Assembly: GCA_900113425.1 (NCBI GenBank)
Contig: FOZF01000002.1
Span: 186,001-250,000, forward strand
Direction: 5' to 3'
Origin: Stenotrophomonas maltophilia
Lineage (GTDB): Bacteria; Pseudomonadota; Gammaproteobacteria; Xanthomonadales; Xanthomonadaceae
Length of the DNA stretch: 64,000 nt
In this document: one piece after another, positions 45,254 through 54,440 of the stretch
Position numbering within the stretch: position 1 is the stretch's first letter
Layout of the letters: each line of letters starts with the position of its first letter
Notes under the pieces: model-generated
The model's input: the letters and a program-made list of their open reading frames with translations, nothing else
Database searches by the model: none
Told to the model about the DNA's origin: nothing
Translations under genes and position numbers: made by a program

Positions 45254-46123
45254 AAGGGTACCGGCGATCACGGTCTGCACCTGACCGCCGGACCAGACCT
45301 CGCCGGCCTCGTCCACGCGCAGGGTCAGGCGTGCGTCATGCCCGACCTCCCGGCCCTGGCTGACGTCGAATGCCTCGCGGCCCCGCGGCAGAGCGCCTCG
45401 CAGGTCCAGCCATGCCGCCAGCACGGCGTTGGCGGCGCCGGAGGCGGCGTCCTCGAAGCGGCGCCCGTTGCCGACGAACGCGCGCACCGCCAGGTCGAAG
45501 CCTTCGTTGCCGTCGGCGAATGCATAGGCGAACACGCCCATGCTGTCTGTGGATTCGGCCAACGCGGCCACCGCGTCCCAGTCCGGGCGCAGCGCGCGCA
45601 GCGCCGATTCATCGGCAACCTGGACTACCCACCAGCTGCGCCCGCCCTGCATGCGTGCCGGCGGCAACCGACCCAGTGGCCAGCCCTTCAGGGCCGCCTG
45701 CAGGCGCGGATCGTCCGCCTGCGCGGTTTCGGCCAGCTGCGCGCGCGGGGTGCGGATGGCAATGCGCTGTTGCGCGCCTTCGCCGCTGACCCGCAGCGGC
45801 AGCGCGCCGGCAATCCCGTCCTGCACCAGCAGGCCATCCACCGCCTCCGCCAGGCCTGCCTGCAGCACGGCATGCGCGGTGCCTACGCTGGGGTGGCCGG
45901 CAAACGGGACTTCCTTCTGCGGACTGAACATGCGCAGGCGGTAGCTGGTTCCCGGCGTCTGCGGCGGGAATACGAAGGTGGTCTCGGGCAACCGCGTCCA
46001 GCGGGCGATGGCCTGCATGGTGTCGTCGTCGAGTCCGTCGGCATCAAGCACCACGGCCAGCGGATTGCCCGCACCGGCACGCGGGGAGAACACATCCAGT
46101 TGCAGGAAACGGCGTGCGGACAT
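45245..46123 (-). CDS. PhzF family protein (copy 1)
   Basis: A 292-residue isomerase-like protein of the diaminopimelate-epimerase fold. Starts MSARRFLQLDVFSPRAGAGN; motifs GNPLAVVLDADGL, RLPETTFVF (the conserved Glu), EVPFAGHPSVGTAHAV and EDAASGAANAVLAAWL. Phenazine genes are absent, so the substrate is unknown. C-terminus TLDW lies in the heptamer array. A tandem paralogue is next. Confidence 0.88.
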   Translation of the reverse strand: MSARRFLQLDVFSPRAGAGNPLAVVLDADGLDDDTMQAIARWTRLPETTFVFPPQTPGTSYRLRMFSPQKEVPFAGHPSVGTAHAVLQAGLAEAVDGLLVQDGIAGALPLRVSGEGAQQRIAIRTPRAQLAETAQADDPRLQAALKGWPLGRLPPARMQGGRSWWVVQVADESALRALRPDWDAVAALAESTDSMGVFAYAFADGNEGFDLAVRAFVGNGRRFEDAASGAANAVLAAWLDLRGALPRGREAFDVSQGREVGHDARLTLRVDEAGEVWSGGQVQTVIAGTLDW

Positions 46124-46195
46124 CAGTGACAACTCCAGGAAACAATGGGACGGTGGCGCGGGGCCATGCTCCGCGAGCGCGCAGCGCGGCGAGTC

Positions 46196-46218
46196 GCCGG
46201 GCAAGGCCCGGCGCTACC
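46196..46218 (-). repeat. GTAG-type palindromic element between PhzF copies
   Basis: gccgggcaaggcccggcgctacc, inverted orientation. A diverged partner (ggtggcgcggggccatgctc) starts near 46152, giving a head-to-head pair in the 124-base gap. Confidence 0.75.
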
Positions 46219-46247
46219 GGCAAGGGGGCATAGGGTAGCGCGGGGGG

Positions 46248-47120
46248 CTACCAGTGAATCCGCCCATCGATCACCGGCTGCACCTGGCCGCCGATCCATA
46301 CCGTGCCCTGCGCATCGACCTGCACCTGGACCTCACCATCGCGGCCCACTTCGCGGCCCTGGCTGGCCACGTAGCCGGCGTCAGTACCCGGCAGCGCGCT
46401 GCGTTGCCGCAGCCAGGCACCAATCAGCGCATTGGCACTGCCGGTCACCGGATCCTCGGGAACGTTCACCGCGTCGCCGGGGCAGAACGCGCGCACCACG
46501 AGCGCGTGGGCGGCCGCCTGTTCCGGTGCGAACACGGCCACGCCGGTGGCGCCGGTGGCATTGGTCCAGTCGCGTACGGCGGCCATGTCCGGTGCCAGGG
46601 AGCGCACGCTGGCGGCATCACGCAGGGGCAGCAGCCACCACCGTGGACCGTTGTCCCACAGCTCGGCCACCTGGCCCTCGGCGGCCTGGGCCAGCAGCGC
46701 TTCCGGCACCGCCCCGGGAGCGGTATCCAGGTGCCGTGCTGCGGGGCTGGCGAGCTGGATCGTCGGTGCGGCAGCCGGGCCGGACACGCGCACCGGCAGC
46801 AGCCCGGCGGCGCACTGCTGCACCAGGGCGCCGTCGCGCGGCACGGCCAGGCCGCTGGTCACGGCCGCCCAGGCGGCACCGACACTGGGGTGGCCGGCGA
46901 ACGGCAGCTCGCTGGCCGGGGTGAAAATGCGCACGTGGTAGTCGGCGCCGGGCGCGGTGGGGCGGACGAAGAACACTGTCTCGGACAGGTTCAGCCAGGC
47001 GGCCAGCGCCTGCATGCGGTCGTTGGAAAGCCCGTCCGCGTCAAATACGACACCCAGTGGGTTGCCCGTGCCGGGACGGGGAGCAAAGACATCGAGCTGC
47101 AGGTAACGATAGGCGGTCAT
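46248..47120 (-). CDS. PhzF family protein (copy 2)
   Basis: A 290-residue paralogue of the previous gene, starting MTAYRYLQLDVFAPRPGTGN. Motifs GNPLGVVFDADGL, NLSETVFFV, ELPFAGHPSVGAAW and PEDPVTGSANALIGAWL are intact. The shared frames LQLDVF-PR-G-GNPL and QGREVG-D show tandem duplication. Divergent from the AK-LysA gene. Confidence 0.88.
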   Translation of the reverse strand: MTAYRYLQLDVFAPRPGTGNPLGVVFDADGLSNDRMQALAAWLNLSETVFFVRPTAPGADYHVRIFTPASELPFAGHPSVGAAWAAVTSGLAVPRDGALVQQCAAGLLPVRVSGPAAAPTIQLASPAARHLDTAPGAVPEALLAQAAEGQVAELWDNGPRWWLLPLRDAASVRSLAPDMAAVRDWTNATGATGVAVFAPEQAAAHALVVRAFCPGDAVNVPEDPVTGSANALIGAWLRQRSALPGTDAGYVASQGREVGRDGEVQVQVDAQGTVWIGGQVQPVIDGRIHW

Positions 47121-47194
47121 GGCGGGGATATTGGGCTTAGAATCGAAGGTTCCGCCCCCAGGGGCGGCTTCCCCACAATACACATAGCCAATCC

Positions 47195-49789
47195 ATGTCA
47201 GCTTCCCCCCTTGTCGATCGTTGGATCGTACTGAAGTTCGGCGGCACCTCGGTGTCGCGTCGCCATCGCTGGGACACGATCGGGAAGCTGGCGAAAAAAC
47301 GCGCGGAAGAGACCGGCTCGCGCGTGCTGGTGGTGGTTTCGGCACTGTCCGGGGTGACCAATGAGCTGACCGCGATCGCCGACGGTGCGGCGGACAGCCG
47401 TGATCGCGTCGCCGCGCTGGTCGAACGCCACGAGGCATTCCTGGTCGAGCTGGACCTGGGCCGCGAGGTGCTGGCCGAGCGTCTGGCCGCCCTGCAGGGC
47501 CTGCTGGACGATCCGCGCGCGGCCACCCGGCCGCTGGACTGGCAGGCCGACGTGCTGGGCCAGGGTGAACTGCTGTCCTCGACCGTGGGCGCGGCGTACC
47601 TGCGCGCGTCCGGGCTGGACATGGGCTGGATGGATGCCCGGCACTGGCTGGATGCACTGCCGCCGCAGCCGAACCAGAGCGACTGGTCGCAACGCCTGTC
47701 GGTGAACTGCCAGTGGCGCTCGGATGCGGACTGGGCGCAGCGCTTCCGTGCGCAGCCGACCCGCCTGCTGATCACCCAGGGCTTCATCTCGCGGCACGCG
47801 GACGGTGGCACTGCCATCCTCGGCCGTGGCGGTTCGGACACCTCGGCGGCGTACTTCGGTGCGCTGCTCGGCGCCAGCCGCGTGGAGATCTGGACCGACG
47901 TTCCGGGCATGTTCAGCGCCAATCCCAAGGATGTGCCGGACGCGCGCCTGTTGACCCGTCTGGATTACTACGAGGCGCAGGAAATCGCCACCACCGGTGC
48001 CAAGGTGCTGCATCCGCGCTCGATCAAGCCGTGCCGCGATGCCGGTGTACCGATGGCGATCCTCGACACCGAGCGCCCCGAACTTCCGGGTACCAGCATC
48101 GACGGCAATGCCGCGCCGGTACCGGGCGTGAAGGCGATCAGTCGCCGCAACGGCATCGTGCTGGTGTCGATGGAAGGCATCGGCATGTGGCAGCAGGTCG
48201 GCTTCCTGGCCGATGTGTTCGCCCTGTTCAAGAAGCACGGCCTGTCGGTGGACCTGATCGGTTCGGCCGAAACCAATGTCACCGTGTCGCTGGATCCGTC
48301 GGAGAACCTGGTCAACACCGATGTGCTGGCCGCGCTGTCGGCCGACCTGTCGCAGGTGTGCAAGGTCAAGGTGATCGTGCCCTGTGCGGCGATCACCCTG
48401 GTCGGGCTGGGCATGCGCTCGCTGCTGCACAAGCTGTCGGATGTGTGGGCCACGTTCGGCCGTGAGCGCGTGCACATGATCTCGCAGTCGTCCAACGATC
48501 TGAACCTGACCTTCGTCATCGACGAGGCCGACGCCGATGGCCTGCTGCCGATCCTGCATGCGGAACTGATCGACAGCGGCGCCATGCCGGTGGAGGAAAC
48601 CGAGGTGTTCGGTCCGCGCTGGCGCGAGATCGCCGGCACGGTTCGCCCGCGCGGCACGCCCTGGTGGCGCGGCCAGCGGGCGCACCTGCTGCAGCTGGCC
48701 GACGCGGGCACCCCGCGCTACGTCTATCACCTGCCGACCGTGCGGGCGCGTGCCCGCGCGCTGGCTGCGATCAAGCCGATCGACCAGCGTTACTACGCGA
48801 TCAAGGCCAACAGCCATCCGGCCATCCTGCAGCTGCTGGAATCGGAGGGTTTCGGCCTGGAGTGCGTTTCGCATGGCGAGCTGAAGCATGTGTTCCAGCA
48901 CCTGCCGGAACTCTCGCCCAGGCGCGTGCTGTTCACCCCGAGCTTCTGCCCGCGCAGTGAGTACGAGGCCGCGTTCGCGCTCGGCGTGACCGTCACCGTC
49001 GACAACGTCGAAGCCCTGCAGCGCTGGCCGGACCTGTTCCGCAACCGCGAGCTGTGGTTGCGCGTGGACCTGGGGCGCGGCGAAGGCCACCACGCCAAGG
49101 TCCGCACCGGCGGCAAGGAGTCCAAGTTCGGCTTGCCGATCGCCCGTGTCGATGAGTTCGTCCGTGCCGCCACCGAGCTGGGCAGCCGGGTGGTCGGCCT
49201 GCACGCCCACCTGGGCAGCGGCGTGGAAACCCCGCAGCATTGGCGCCTGATGTGCGATGAGCTGGCAGGCTTCGCCCGTCGCATCGGCAGCGTGCAGACG
49301 ATCGACATCGGCGGTGGCCTGCCGATTCCGTACAGCGACGAGGACGAGCCCTTCGATCTGGATGCATGGGCTGCCGGCCTGGCCGAAGTCAAGGCGCTGC
49401 ACCCCGCATTCCGCCTGGCCATCGAGCCGGGGCGCTACCTGGTGGCCGAGTCCGGCGTGCTGCTGACCCATGCCACCCAGGTGGTGGAGAAGGACGGCGT
49501 GCGTCGCGTCGGCCTGGACGCCGGCATGAACACGCTGATGCGTCCGGCCCTGTACGACGCCTGGCATGACATCGAGAACCTCAGCCGCCAGGGCGGGTAC
49601 GCCGAGGCGGCATTCGATGTTGTCGGCCCGATCTGCGAGTCCAGCGATGTGTTCGGCAAGCGGCGCAAGCTGCCGGTGTCCACCGCGCCGGACGACGTGA
49701 TGCTGATCGCTGACGCCGGCGCCTATGGCTACGTGATGTCCAACACCTACAACCAGCGGGCGCTGCCGCGCGAGGATGTGATCGAGTGA
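47195..49789 (+). CDS. bifunctional aspartate kinase / diaminopimelate decarboxylase
   Basis: An 864-residue fusion of the first and last enzymes of lysine synthesis. N-terminal aspartokinase: VLKFGGTSVSRRH (residues 12 on), GRGGSDTSAAYFGALLGA, EIWTDVPGM, then ACT domains (VSMEGIGMWQQVGFLADVF, about 330-460). From about residue 495 a LysA domain: PRYVYHLPTV, the PLP lysine in YYAIKANSHP (about 538), HAHLGSGVETP, DIGGGLPIPYSDEDEP, EPGRYLVAES and DAGAYGYVMSNTYNQR. The fusion is characteristic of xanthomonads. It supplies DAP for peptidoglycan and lysine; lysine feedback through the ACT domains is expected. Confidence 0.96.
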   Translation: MSASPLVDRWIVLKFGGTSVSRRHRWDTIGKLAKKRAEETGSRVLVVVSALSGVTNELTAIADGAADSRDRVAALVERHEAFLVELDLGREVLAERLAALQGLLDDPRAATRPLDWQADVLGQGELLSSTVGAAYLRASGLDMGWMDARHWLDALPPQPNQSDWSQRLSVNCQWRSDADWAQRFRAQPTRLLITQGFISRHADGGTAILGRGGSDTSAAYFGALLGASRVEIWTDVPGMFSANPKDVPDARLLTRLDYYEAQEIATTGAKVLHPRSIKPCRDAGVPMAILDTERPELPGTSIDGNAAPVPGVKAISRRNGIVLVSMEGIGMWQQVGFLADVFALFKKHGLSVDLIGSAETNVTVSLDPSENLVNTDVLAALSADLSQVCKVKVIVPCAAITLVGLGMRSLLHKLSDVWATFGRERVHMISQSSNDLNLTFVIDEADADGLLPILHAELIDSGAMPVEETEVFGPRWREIAGTVRPRGTPWWRGQRAHLLQLADAGTPRYVYHLPTVRARARALAAIKPIDQRYYAIKANSHPAILQLLESEGFGLECVSHGELKHVFQHLPELSPRRVLFTPSFCPRSEYEAAFALGVTVTVDNVEALQRWPDLFRNRELWLRVDLGRGEGHHAKVRTGGKESKFGLPIARVDEFVRAATELGSRVVGLHAHLGSGVETPQHWRLMCDELAGFARRIGSVQTIDIGGGLPIPYSDEDEPFDLDAWAAGLAEVKALHPAFRLAIEPGRYLVAESGVLLTHATQVVEKDGVRRVGLDAGMNTLMRPALYDAWHDIENLSRQGGYAEAAFDVVGPICESSDVFGKRRKLPVSTAPDDVMLIADAGAYGYVMSNTYNQRALPREDVIE

Positions 49790-49865
49790 TCGCCCTGCGC
49801 GCGCTGCACCCGCCCACCGACACGCCCCGCGCCGCCGCGCGGGTCCGTGCCTGACCGGATACACC

Positions 49866-51218
49866 ATGACTGCTTTCGACAAACACCAGGTCTCCCGTTT
49901 CCGCTTCGTCCGCTGCGAATTTGCTGCGGACAGCGGCGTGGCACGGCTGGTCTATGCCTTCGATGACGGCCCCGAGATGGTGGAAACCGTCACCGTTCCC
50001 GGCGCTCCGTTCGTTCTCGACCCGGCGCGCGCCGCCGCCGTGCAGCGAGCGCTGCAGCTGCTGCACCTGATCGCCGGCGTCAGCTATTACAAGGCCGGCG
50101 TGCCGGAGATCGTCAGCATCGACAGCTACACCATCGATGCCGATACCGCTGCGCTGGTGGAAGCGATCTACCTCAACGGTCTGGGCGAGTTCGCCTACCG
50201 CAACGGCCTCAACCTGCGCGGCCGCTTCCGCCTGCCGGTGCAGGGTGAGCCGGTGCAGGCGCCGGAGGTGGGCCTGCAGCCGCACGCGCTGGTCGCCATC
50301 GGTGGCGGCAAGGATTCGCTGGTCAGCATCGAAGCGCTGCGACGGGCGGGCGTGGACGAGACGGTCACCTGGATCGGCGGTTCGCAGCTGATCCGTGCCT
50401 GCGCCGAACGCACCGGCCTGCCGACGCTGAACCTGGGCCGCGCGCTGGCGCCGGAGCTGTTCGAGCTCAACCGCCAGGGAGCGTGGAACGGCCATATCCC
50501 GGTGACCGCGGTGAACTCGGCGATCATGGTGCTGGCAGCCCTGCTGCAGGGCGTGGACCAGGTGGTGTTCTCCAACGAACGCTCGGCCAGCTACGGCAGC
50601 CAGATTCCGGGCACCGGCGAGGTGAACCACCAGTGGTCCAAGGGCTGGGCGTTCGAGCAGGCCTTCGGCAGCCATGTGCAGGCGCACGTGGCCGCAGACC
50701 TGCAGTACTACTCGCTGCTGCGACCGATGTCGGAACTGGCGGTGGCCCGCCAGTTCGCCAAGAGCGACTTCTACGACGCGCATTTCTCCAGCTGCAACCG
50801 CAACTTCCATATCCTCGGCGAGCGCCCGGTGAACCGCTGGTGCGGCGTCTGCCCGAAGTGCCATTTCGTGTTCCTGGCGCTGGCCCCGTTCATGCCCAAG
50901 ACCCGCCTCGTGCGCATCTTCGGTCGCAATCTGCTGGACGATGTCGAGCAGGCCGGTGGCTTCGATGCGCTGCTGGAGTTCCAGGATCACAAGCCGTTCG
51001 AGTGCGTGGGCGAAGGCCGTGAATCGCGTGCAGCGATGGCGACCCTGGCACAGCGACCGGAGTGGAAGGAAGATGCGCTGGTGAAGCGCTTCTGCAACGA
51101 GATCCAGCCGCAGCTCGACGCGGCCGAACTGGAGCTGGCGCCGATGCTGCAGCTGCAGGGTGAGCACCGCATTCCGGCTGCGCTGTGGGAACGGGTGCGT
51201 GAAGATTTCGCAGCTTGA
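49866..51218 (+). CDS. murL: UDP-MurNAc-L-Ala-L-Glu epimerase MurL
   Basis: A 450-residue enzyme that converts the terminal L-Glu of UDP-MurNAc-L-Ala-L-Glu to D-Glu using ATP, releasing AMP and PPi. Visible: a PP-loop-like [15 protein letters not shown] (residues 144-158), [15 protein letters not shown] and a Cys cluster [14 protein letters not shown]. Identity as MurL rests on length, the PP-loop and the overlap with murD2, as known from Xanthomonas oryzae. Starts 76 bases after AK-LysA. Confidence 0.9.
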   Translation: MTAFDKHQVSRFRFVRCEFAADSGVARLVYAFDDGPEMVETVTVPGAPFVLDPARAAAVQRALQLLHLIAGVSYYKAGVPEIVSIDSYTIDADTAALVEAIYLNGLGEFAYRNGLNLRGRFRLPVQGEPVQAPEVGLQPHALVAIGGGKDSLVSIEALRRAGVDETVTWIGGSQLIRACAERTGLPTLNLGRALAPELFELNRQGAWNGHIPVTAVNSAIMVLAALLQGVDQVVFSNERSASYGSQIPGTGEVNHQWSKGWAFEQAFGSHVQAHVAADLQYYSLLRPMSELAVARQFAKSDFYDAHFSSCNRNFHILGERPVNRWCGVCPKCHFVFLALAPFMPKTRLVRIFGRNLLDDVEQAGGFDALLEFQDHKPFECVGEGRESRAAMATLAQRPEWKEDALVKRFCNEIQPQLDAAELELAPMLQLQGEHRIPAALWERVREDFAA

Positions 51219-52608
51219 AGGAAAGCGCGTCGCGCTGTGGGGCTGGGGGCGTGAGGGCCGTGCCGCGTTCGCGGTGCTGCGTGCACGCCTGCCGGCGTTG
51301 CCGCTGAGCCTTTTCTGTCCGGCTGCCGAAGCCGATGCGGCGCGCGCGGAAACGCAGGGGGCACTGGAGGTGCGTGGCGAGCCTTCGGCCGAGGCGCTGG
51401 CCGCCTTCGACGTGGTGATCAAGTCACCCGGCATCAGTCCCTACCAGCCGATCGCGGTGGCCGCGGCAGCACGGGGCACGCGTTTCATCGGGGGCACCGC
51501 GCTCTGGTTCGCCGAGCATGCCGCTGACGACGGCATCGTCCATGACACCGTGTGCGTGACCGGCACCAAGGGCAAAAGCACCACCAGCGCGCTGGTCGCG
51601 CACCTGCTGCGTGCCGCCGGCCATCGCACCGGCCTGGTCGGCAACATCGGCCTGCCGCTGCTGGAGGTGCTGGACCCGCAGCCGGCGCCCGCGTATTGGG
51701 CGGTGGAACTGTCCAGCTACCAGACCGGCGAAGTGGCGCGCAGTGGCGCGCGCCCGCAGGTGGCGGTGGTGTTGAATCTGTTCCCGGAGCATCTGGACTG
51801 GCACGGCAGCGAACAGCGCTATATCGAGGACAAGCTGCAGCTGGTCACCGACGCCGCTCCGTGCATCGCTGTGCTCAATGCCGCCGATCCGCATCTGGCA
51901 GGACTGACGCTGCCGCACAGCCAGGTGGTCTGGTTCAATCAGCCGCAAGGTTGGCACATGCGTGGCGACATCGTGCATCGTGGCGAACAGGCAGTGTTCG
52001 ATACACGCAACACGCCGCTGCCGGGCCGCCACAACCGCGGCAACCTGTGTGCGGTGCTGGCCGCGCTGGAAGCGCTGGGCCTGGACGCGGTGGCGCTGGC
52101 GCCGGCCGTGCAGGATTTCCGTCCGCTGCCCAACCGACTGCAGCGCATCGGCGTGGCCGATGGGCTGACCTACATCAACGATTCGATCAGCACCACGCCG
52201 CACGCCAGTCTGGCGGCGCTGGAGTGCTTCAGCGGCCAGCGCATCGCGCTGCTGGTGGGGGGGCACGACCGGGGCCTGGACTGGACCGATTTCATGCAGC
52301 ACATGGCGCACGATGTGCCGCCGGTGGAGATCGTGACCATGGGCAGCAACGGCCCGCGCATCCACGCGATGCTGCAACCGCTGGCCGATGCAGGTCGATT
52401 CGGGCTGCATGCGGCCGCCGACCTGCCGGAGGCCATGACGCTGGCACGCGCTGCGCTGGGCCAGCAGGGCGGGGTGGTGCTGTTGTCGCCGGGCGCACCG
52501 AGTTTTGGGGCCTACCGCGATTACGTGGCGCGCGGACGTCACTTCGCCGAGCTGGCCGGATTCGATCCGGACAGCATCAGCGCGATTCCGGGCCTGGGTA
52601 TCGCCTGA
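51199..52608 (+). CDS. murD2: UDP-MurNAc-L-Ala--L-glutamate ligase MurD2
   Basis: A 469-residue Mur ligase from GTG 51199, overlapping murL by 20 bases. N-terminal Rossmann-like [13 protein letters not shown] loop [14 protein letters not shown] (GTKGKST 122-128), [12 protein letters not shown] and [31 protein letters not shown]. Unlike MurD it adds L-Glu, and MurL then epimerises it, removing the need for MurI glutamate racemase in this branch. Whether a classical murD/murI exists elsewhere cannot be seen here. Confidence 0.92.
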   Translation: MKISQLEGKRVALWGWGREGRAAFAVLRARLPALPLSLFCPAAEADAARAETQGALEVRGEPSAEALAAFDVVIKSPGISPYQPIAVAAAARGTRFIGGTALWFAEHAADDGIVHDTVCVTGTKGKSTTSALVAHLLRAAGHRTGLVGNIGLPLLEVLDPQPAPAYWAVELSSYQTGEVARSGARPQVAVVLNLFPEHLDWHGSEQRYIEDKLQLVTDAAPCIAVLNAADPHLAGLTLPHSQVVWFNQPQGWHMRGDIVHRGEQAVFDTRNTPLPGRHNRGNLCAVLAALEALGLDAVALAPAVQDFRPLPNRLQRIGVADGLTYINDSISTTPHASLAALECFSGQRIALLVGGHDRGLDWTDFMQHMAHDVPPVEIVTMGSNGPRIHAMLQPLADAGRFGLHAAADLPEAMTLARAALGQQGGVVLLSPGAPSFGAYRDYVARGRHFAELAGFDPDSISAIPGLGIA

Positions 52609-52619
52609 TCCGCCGGACC

Positions 52620-52658
52620 GGGGTCGGATCCCTTTCCACAGGAAAGGGCTCTGACCCC
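52620..52658. repeat. ggggtcgga-type palindrome, second copy
   Basis: ggggtcggatccctttcc / ggaaagggctctgacccc, 16 of 18 paired. Same outer arms as 1791-1830. Between convergent murD2 and the SMI1/KNR4 gene; no other terminator is evident, so it may do that job. Confidence 0.75.
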
Positions 52659-52712
52659 AGCGGGATCCCGGCCGGCAACCCGCCGGGGAATTCATTCACG
52701 CATGGCGTGGAT

Positions 52713-53303
52713 CTACGCTTCCTCGATGAACGCGTAGTCGTTGTCAATCAACTGCTGTAGATACGCATCGAAGCCGGGCGCGATGACCGCATAGCTGTCC
52801 GGGTCGTGCAGGTAGCGCACCACCTGACCGACGGAGCCACCCGGTGCCGGGTCGAAATCCAGGTACAGCATCGAGGTGCCGCCGTTGTTCATGCAGTGCG
52901 AGAAGCACAGGCGGCGGTTCATCGGCAGGTCGGCATCGATGCCGTCGCCGAGGATCTCCGGTTCGTCATCCAGCCACTCTTCGTAGATCGAGCGGATGCT
53001 GTCATCCCACTGCCGCTGATCCTCGAAGATCTGTGCGATCGAGCGCAGGTAGTAGGGGTATCCACCGCCTTCCACATCCGAGCCGAGCATCAGCACGCAG
53101 ACCTCGCCCTCGGGATACCGGCGGAAATGCGTGCCATCCACGCGCGACAGCAGCGCAACCAGACTGTCAGGTACCTGCGGCCACTGCGCACGCAGGCGTT
53201 GCAGGTCTCCGGCGCTGGCGCCCTGGACATGCGACCACTGCGCAGCATCGTCGGCGGGCAGGCGCGGCATCAGGCCGGACAGGAATTGATCGACAAGGTT
53301 CAT
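52713..53303 (-). CDS. SMI1/KNR4 family protein
   Basis: A 196-residue soluble protein. SUKH-type pattern: SAGDLQRLRAQWPQVPDSLV with LLSRVDGTHF, then GGYPYYLRSIAQIFEDQRQW, FSHCMNNGGTSMLYLDFDP and DPDSYAVIAPGFDAYLQQL. SUKH proteins include many immunity proteins of polymorphic toxins, but no toxin gene is adjacent, so this is an orphan or a housekeeping member. Confidence 0.85.
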   Translation of the reverse strand: MNLVDQFLSGLMPRLPADDAAQWSHVQGASAGDLQRLRAQWPQVPDSLVALLSRVDGTHFRRYPEGEVCVLMLGSDVEGGGYPYYLRSIAQIFEDQRQWDDSIRSIYEEWLDDEPEILGDGIDADLPMNRRLCFSHCMNNGGTSMLYLDFDPAPGGSVGQVVRYLHDPDSYAVIAPGFDAYLQQLIDNDYAFIEEA

Positions 53304-53430
53304 TTGGAAGCAGGCGCTGGACGGAATCAGGGCGTATCCAACCACACCTGCGTCACGCCGCCAATGCAGAATGCGGACGGGAGGGGGACATCAGGTGACC
53401 CTTCTGTTTCCTTTTCTCTGGAGCAGGCGC

Positions 53431-54222
53431 ATGAATGCATGGCGTTGCGGTATGGCGATGGTCCTGGGTCTGGCGGCGCTGCCGGCGTGGGCGGCGATGA
53501 AGACCCAGCCGGTGGAGTGGACGCACCAGGGCACGACCTTCAGCGGGGTGCTGGTCTATGACGACGGGGACAGTGACAAGCGCCCCGGACTGGTGATGGT
53601 GCCGAACTGGAAGGGTGTGAACGAATCGGCGGTCGAGAAGGCCAAGCAGCTGGCCGGCGATGATTACGTGGTGCTGGTGGCCGACGTGTATGGCAAGGGT
53701 GTGCGGCCGAAAACCGATGCCGAGGCGGGGCCGGTCGCCACCGCGTTGCGAAATGACCGGCCGCTGCTGCGTGCGCGTGCGCTGGAGGCGGTGAACGTGC
53801 TCAAGGCACAGGCCGGCAAGGTGCCGCTGGATGCCAGCCGCATCGGTGCGGTCGGCTTCTGCTTCGGCGGCACCACCGTTCTTGAGCTGGCCCGCGCGGG
53901 CGCGCCGCTGGCCGGCGTGGTCAGCCTGCATGGTGGACTGGGCTCGCCGCTACCGGCGCAGGCCGGTGGAGCGCATCCCTCGGTGCTGGTACTCAATGGT
54001 GCCGATGACAGGAGCGTGACCGCGGCCGACATCGCCAGCTTCCAGAACGAGATGAATGCCGCCAAGGTCGACTGGGAGTTCACCAACTACAGCGGCGCCG
54101 TGCATTGCTTTGCCGAGCGTGATGCCAACAATCCGCCGGGGTGCCAGTACAACGAACGGGCAGCCAAGCGCGCGTGGAAGGCACTGGATGAGTTCTTCGA
54201 GGAGCGCTTCGAGAAGCGTTGA
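53431..54222 (+). CDS. exported dienelactone hydrolase family protein
   Basis: A 263-residue alpha/beta hydrolase with a signal peptide (cleavage near PAWAA). Nucleophile Cys144 in GAVGFCFGGTTV, Asp192/193 in NGADDRSVT, His225 in GAVHCFAERD: the Cys-Asp-His triad of dienelactone hydrolase. Export to the periplasm is unusual for classic DLH; the substrate is unknown. Starts 127 bases after the divergent SMI1/KNR4 gene. Confidence 0.9.
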   Translation: MNAWRCGMAMVLGLAALPAWAAMKTQPVEWTHQGTTFSGVLVYDDGDSDKRPGLVMVPNWKGVNESAVEKAKQLAGDDYVVLVADVYGKGVRPKTDAEAGPVATALRNDRPLLRARALEAVNVLKAQAGKVPLDASRIGAVGFCFGGTTVLELARAGAPLAGVVSLHGGLGSPLPAQAGGAHPSVLVLNGADDRSVTAADIASFQNEMNAAKVDWEFTNYSGAVHCFAERDANNPPGCQYNERAAKRAWKALDEFFEERFEKR

Positions 54223-54234
54223 GGCACCGGGTTC

Positions 54235-54257
54235 GCCGGGCATGGCCCGGCGCTACC
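54235..54257 (-). repeat. GTAG-type element, inverted
   Basis: gccgggcatggcccggcgctacc, 13 bases after the hydrolase stop and facing the array at 54293. Confidence 0.85.
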
Positions 54258-54292
54258 ACAGCACATCGCTCACGCAGGGCGCAGCGGCATCC

Positions 54293-54440
54293 GGCAGCGC
54301 CGGGCCATGCCCGGCGAGCGCAGCGGCACCCGGTAGCGCCGGGCCATGCCCGGCGAGCGCAGCGGTACCCGGTAGCGCCGGGCCATGCCCGGCGAGCGCA
54401 GCGGCACCCGGTAGCGCCGGGCCATGCCCGGCGAGCGCGG
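54293..54440 (+). repeat. 39-bp tandem array of GTAG-type elements
   Basis: Starts at 54293, 54332, 54371 and 54410, a constant 39-base period. Each unit is a 23-base palindrome (gg-t/c-agcgccgggccatgcccggc) plus a 16-base spacer gagcgcagcgg-c/t-accc; the last is cut short by the ispB stop. Only the third base and one spacer base vary. Confidence 0.92.

Noticed and set aside
45245..47120. Phenazine biosynthesis genes
   Set aside because: Only PhzF-fold proteins are present; PhzF homologues are widespread without phenazine synthesis.
47198..49882. 894-codon minus-strand frame over the AK-LysA fusion
   Set aside because: Antisense to a clearly recognisable enzyme; length is explained by the absence of stop codons in high-GC third-position bias.
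52713..53303. SMI1/KNR4 protein as part of a toxin-immunity pair
   Set aside because: No toxin gene next to it; neighbours are murD2 and a dienelactone hydrolase, so only the family can be stated.
54293..54440. 39-bp periodic array as a CRISPR
   Set aside because: The spacers are as conserved as the repeats and no cas genes are near; it is an amplified GTAG-type palindrome.
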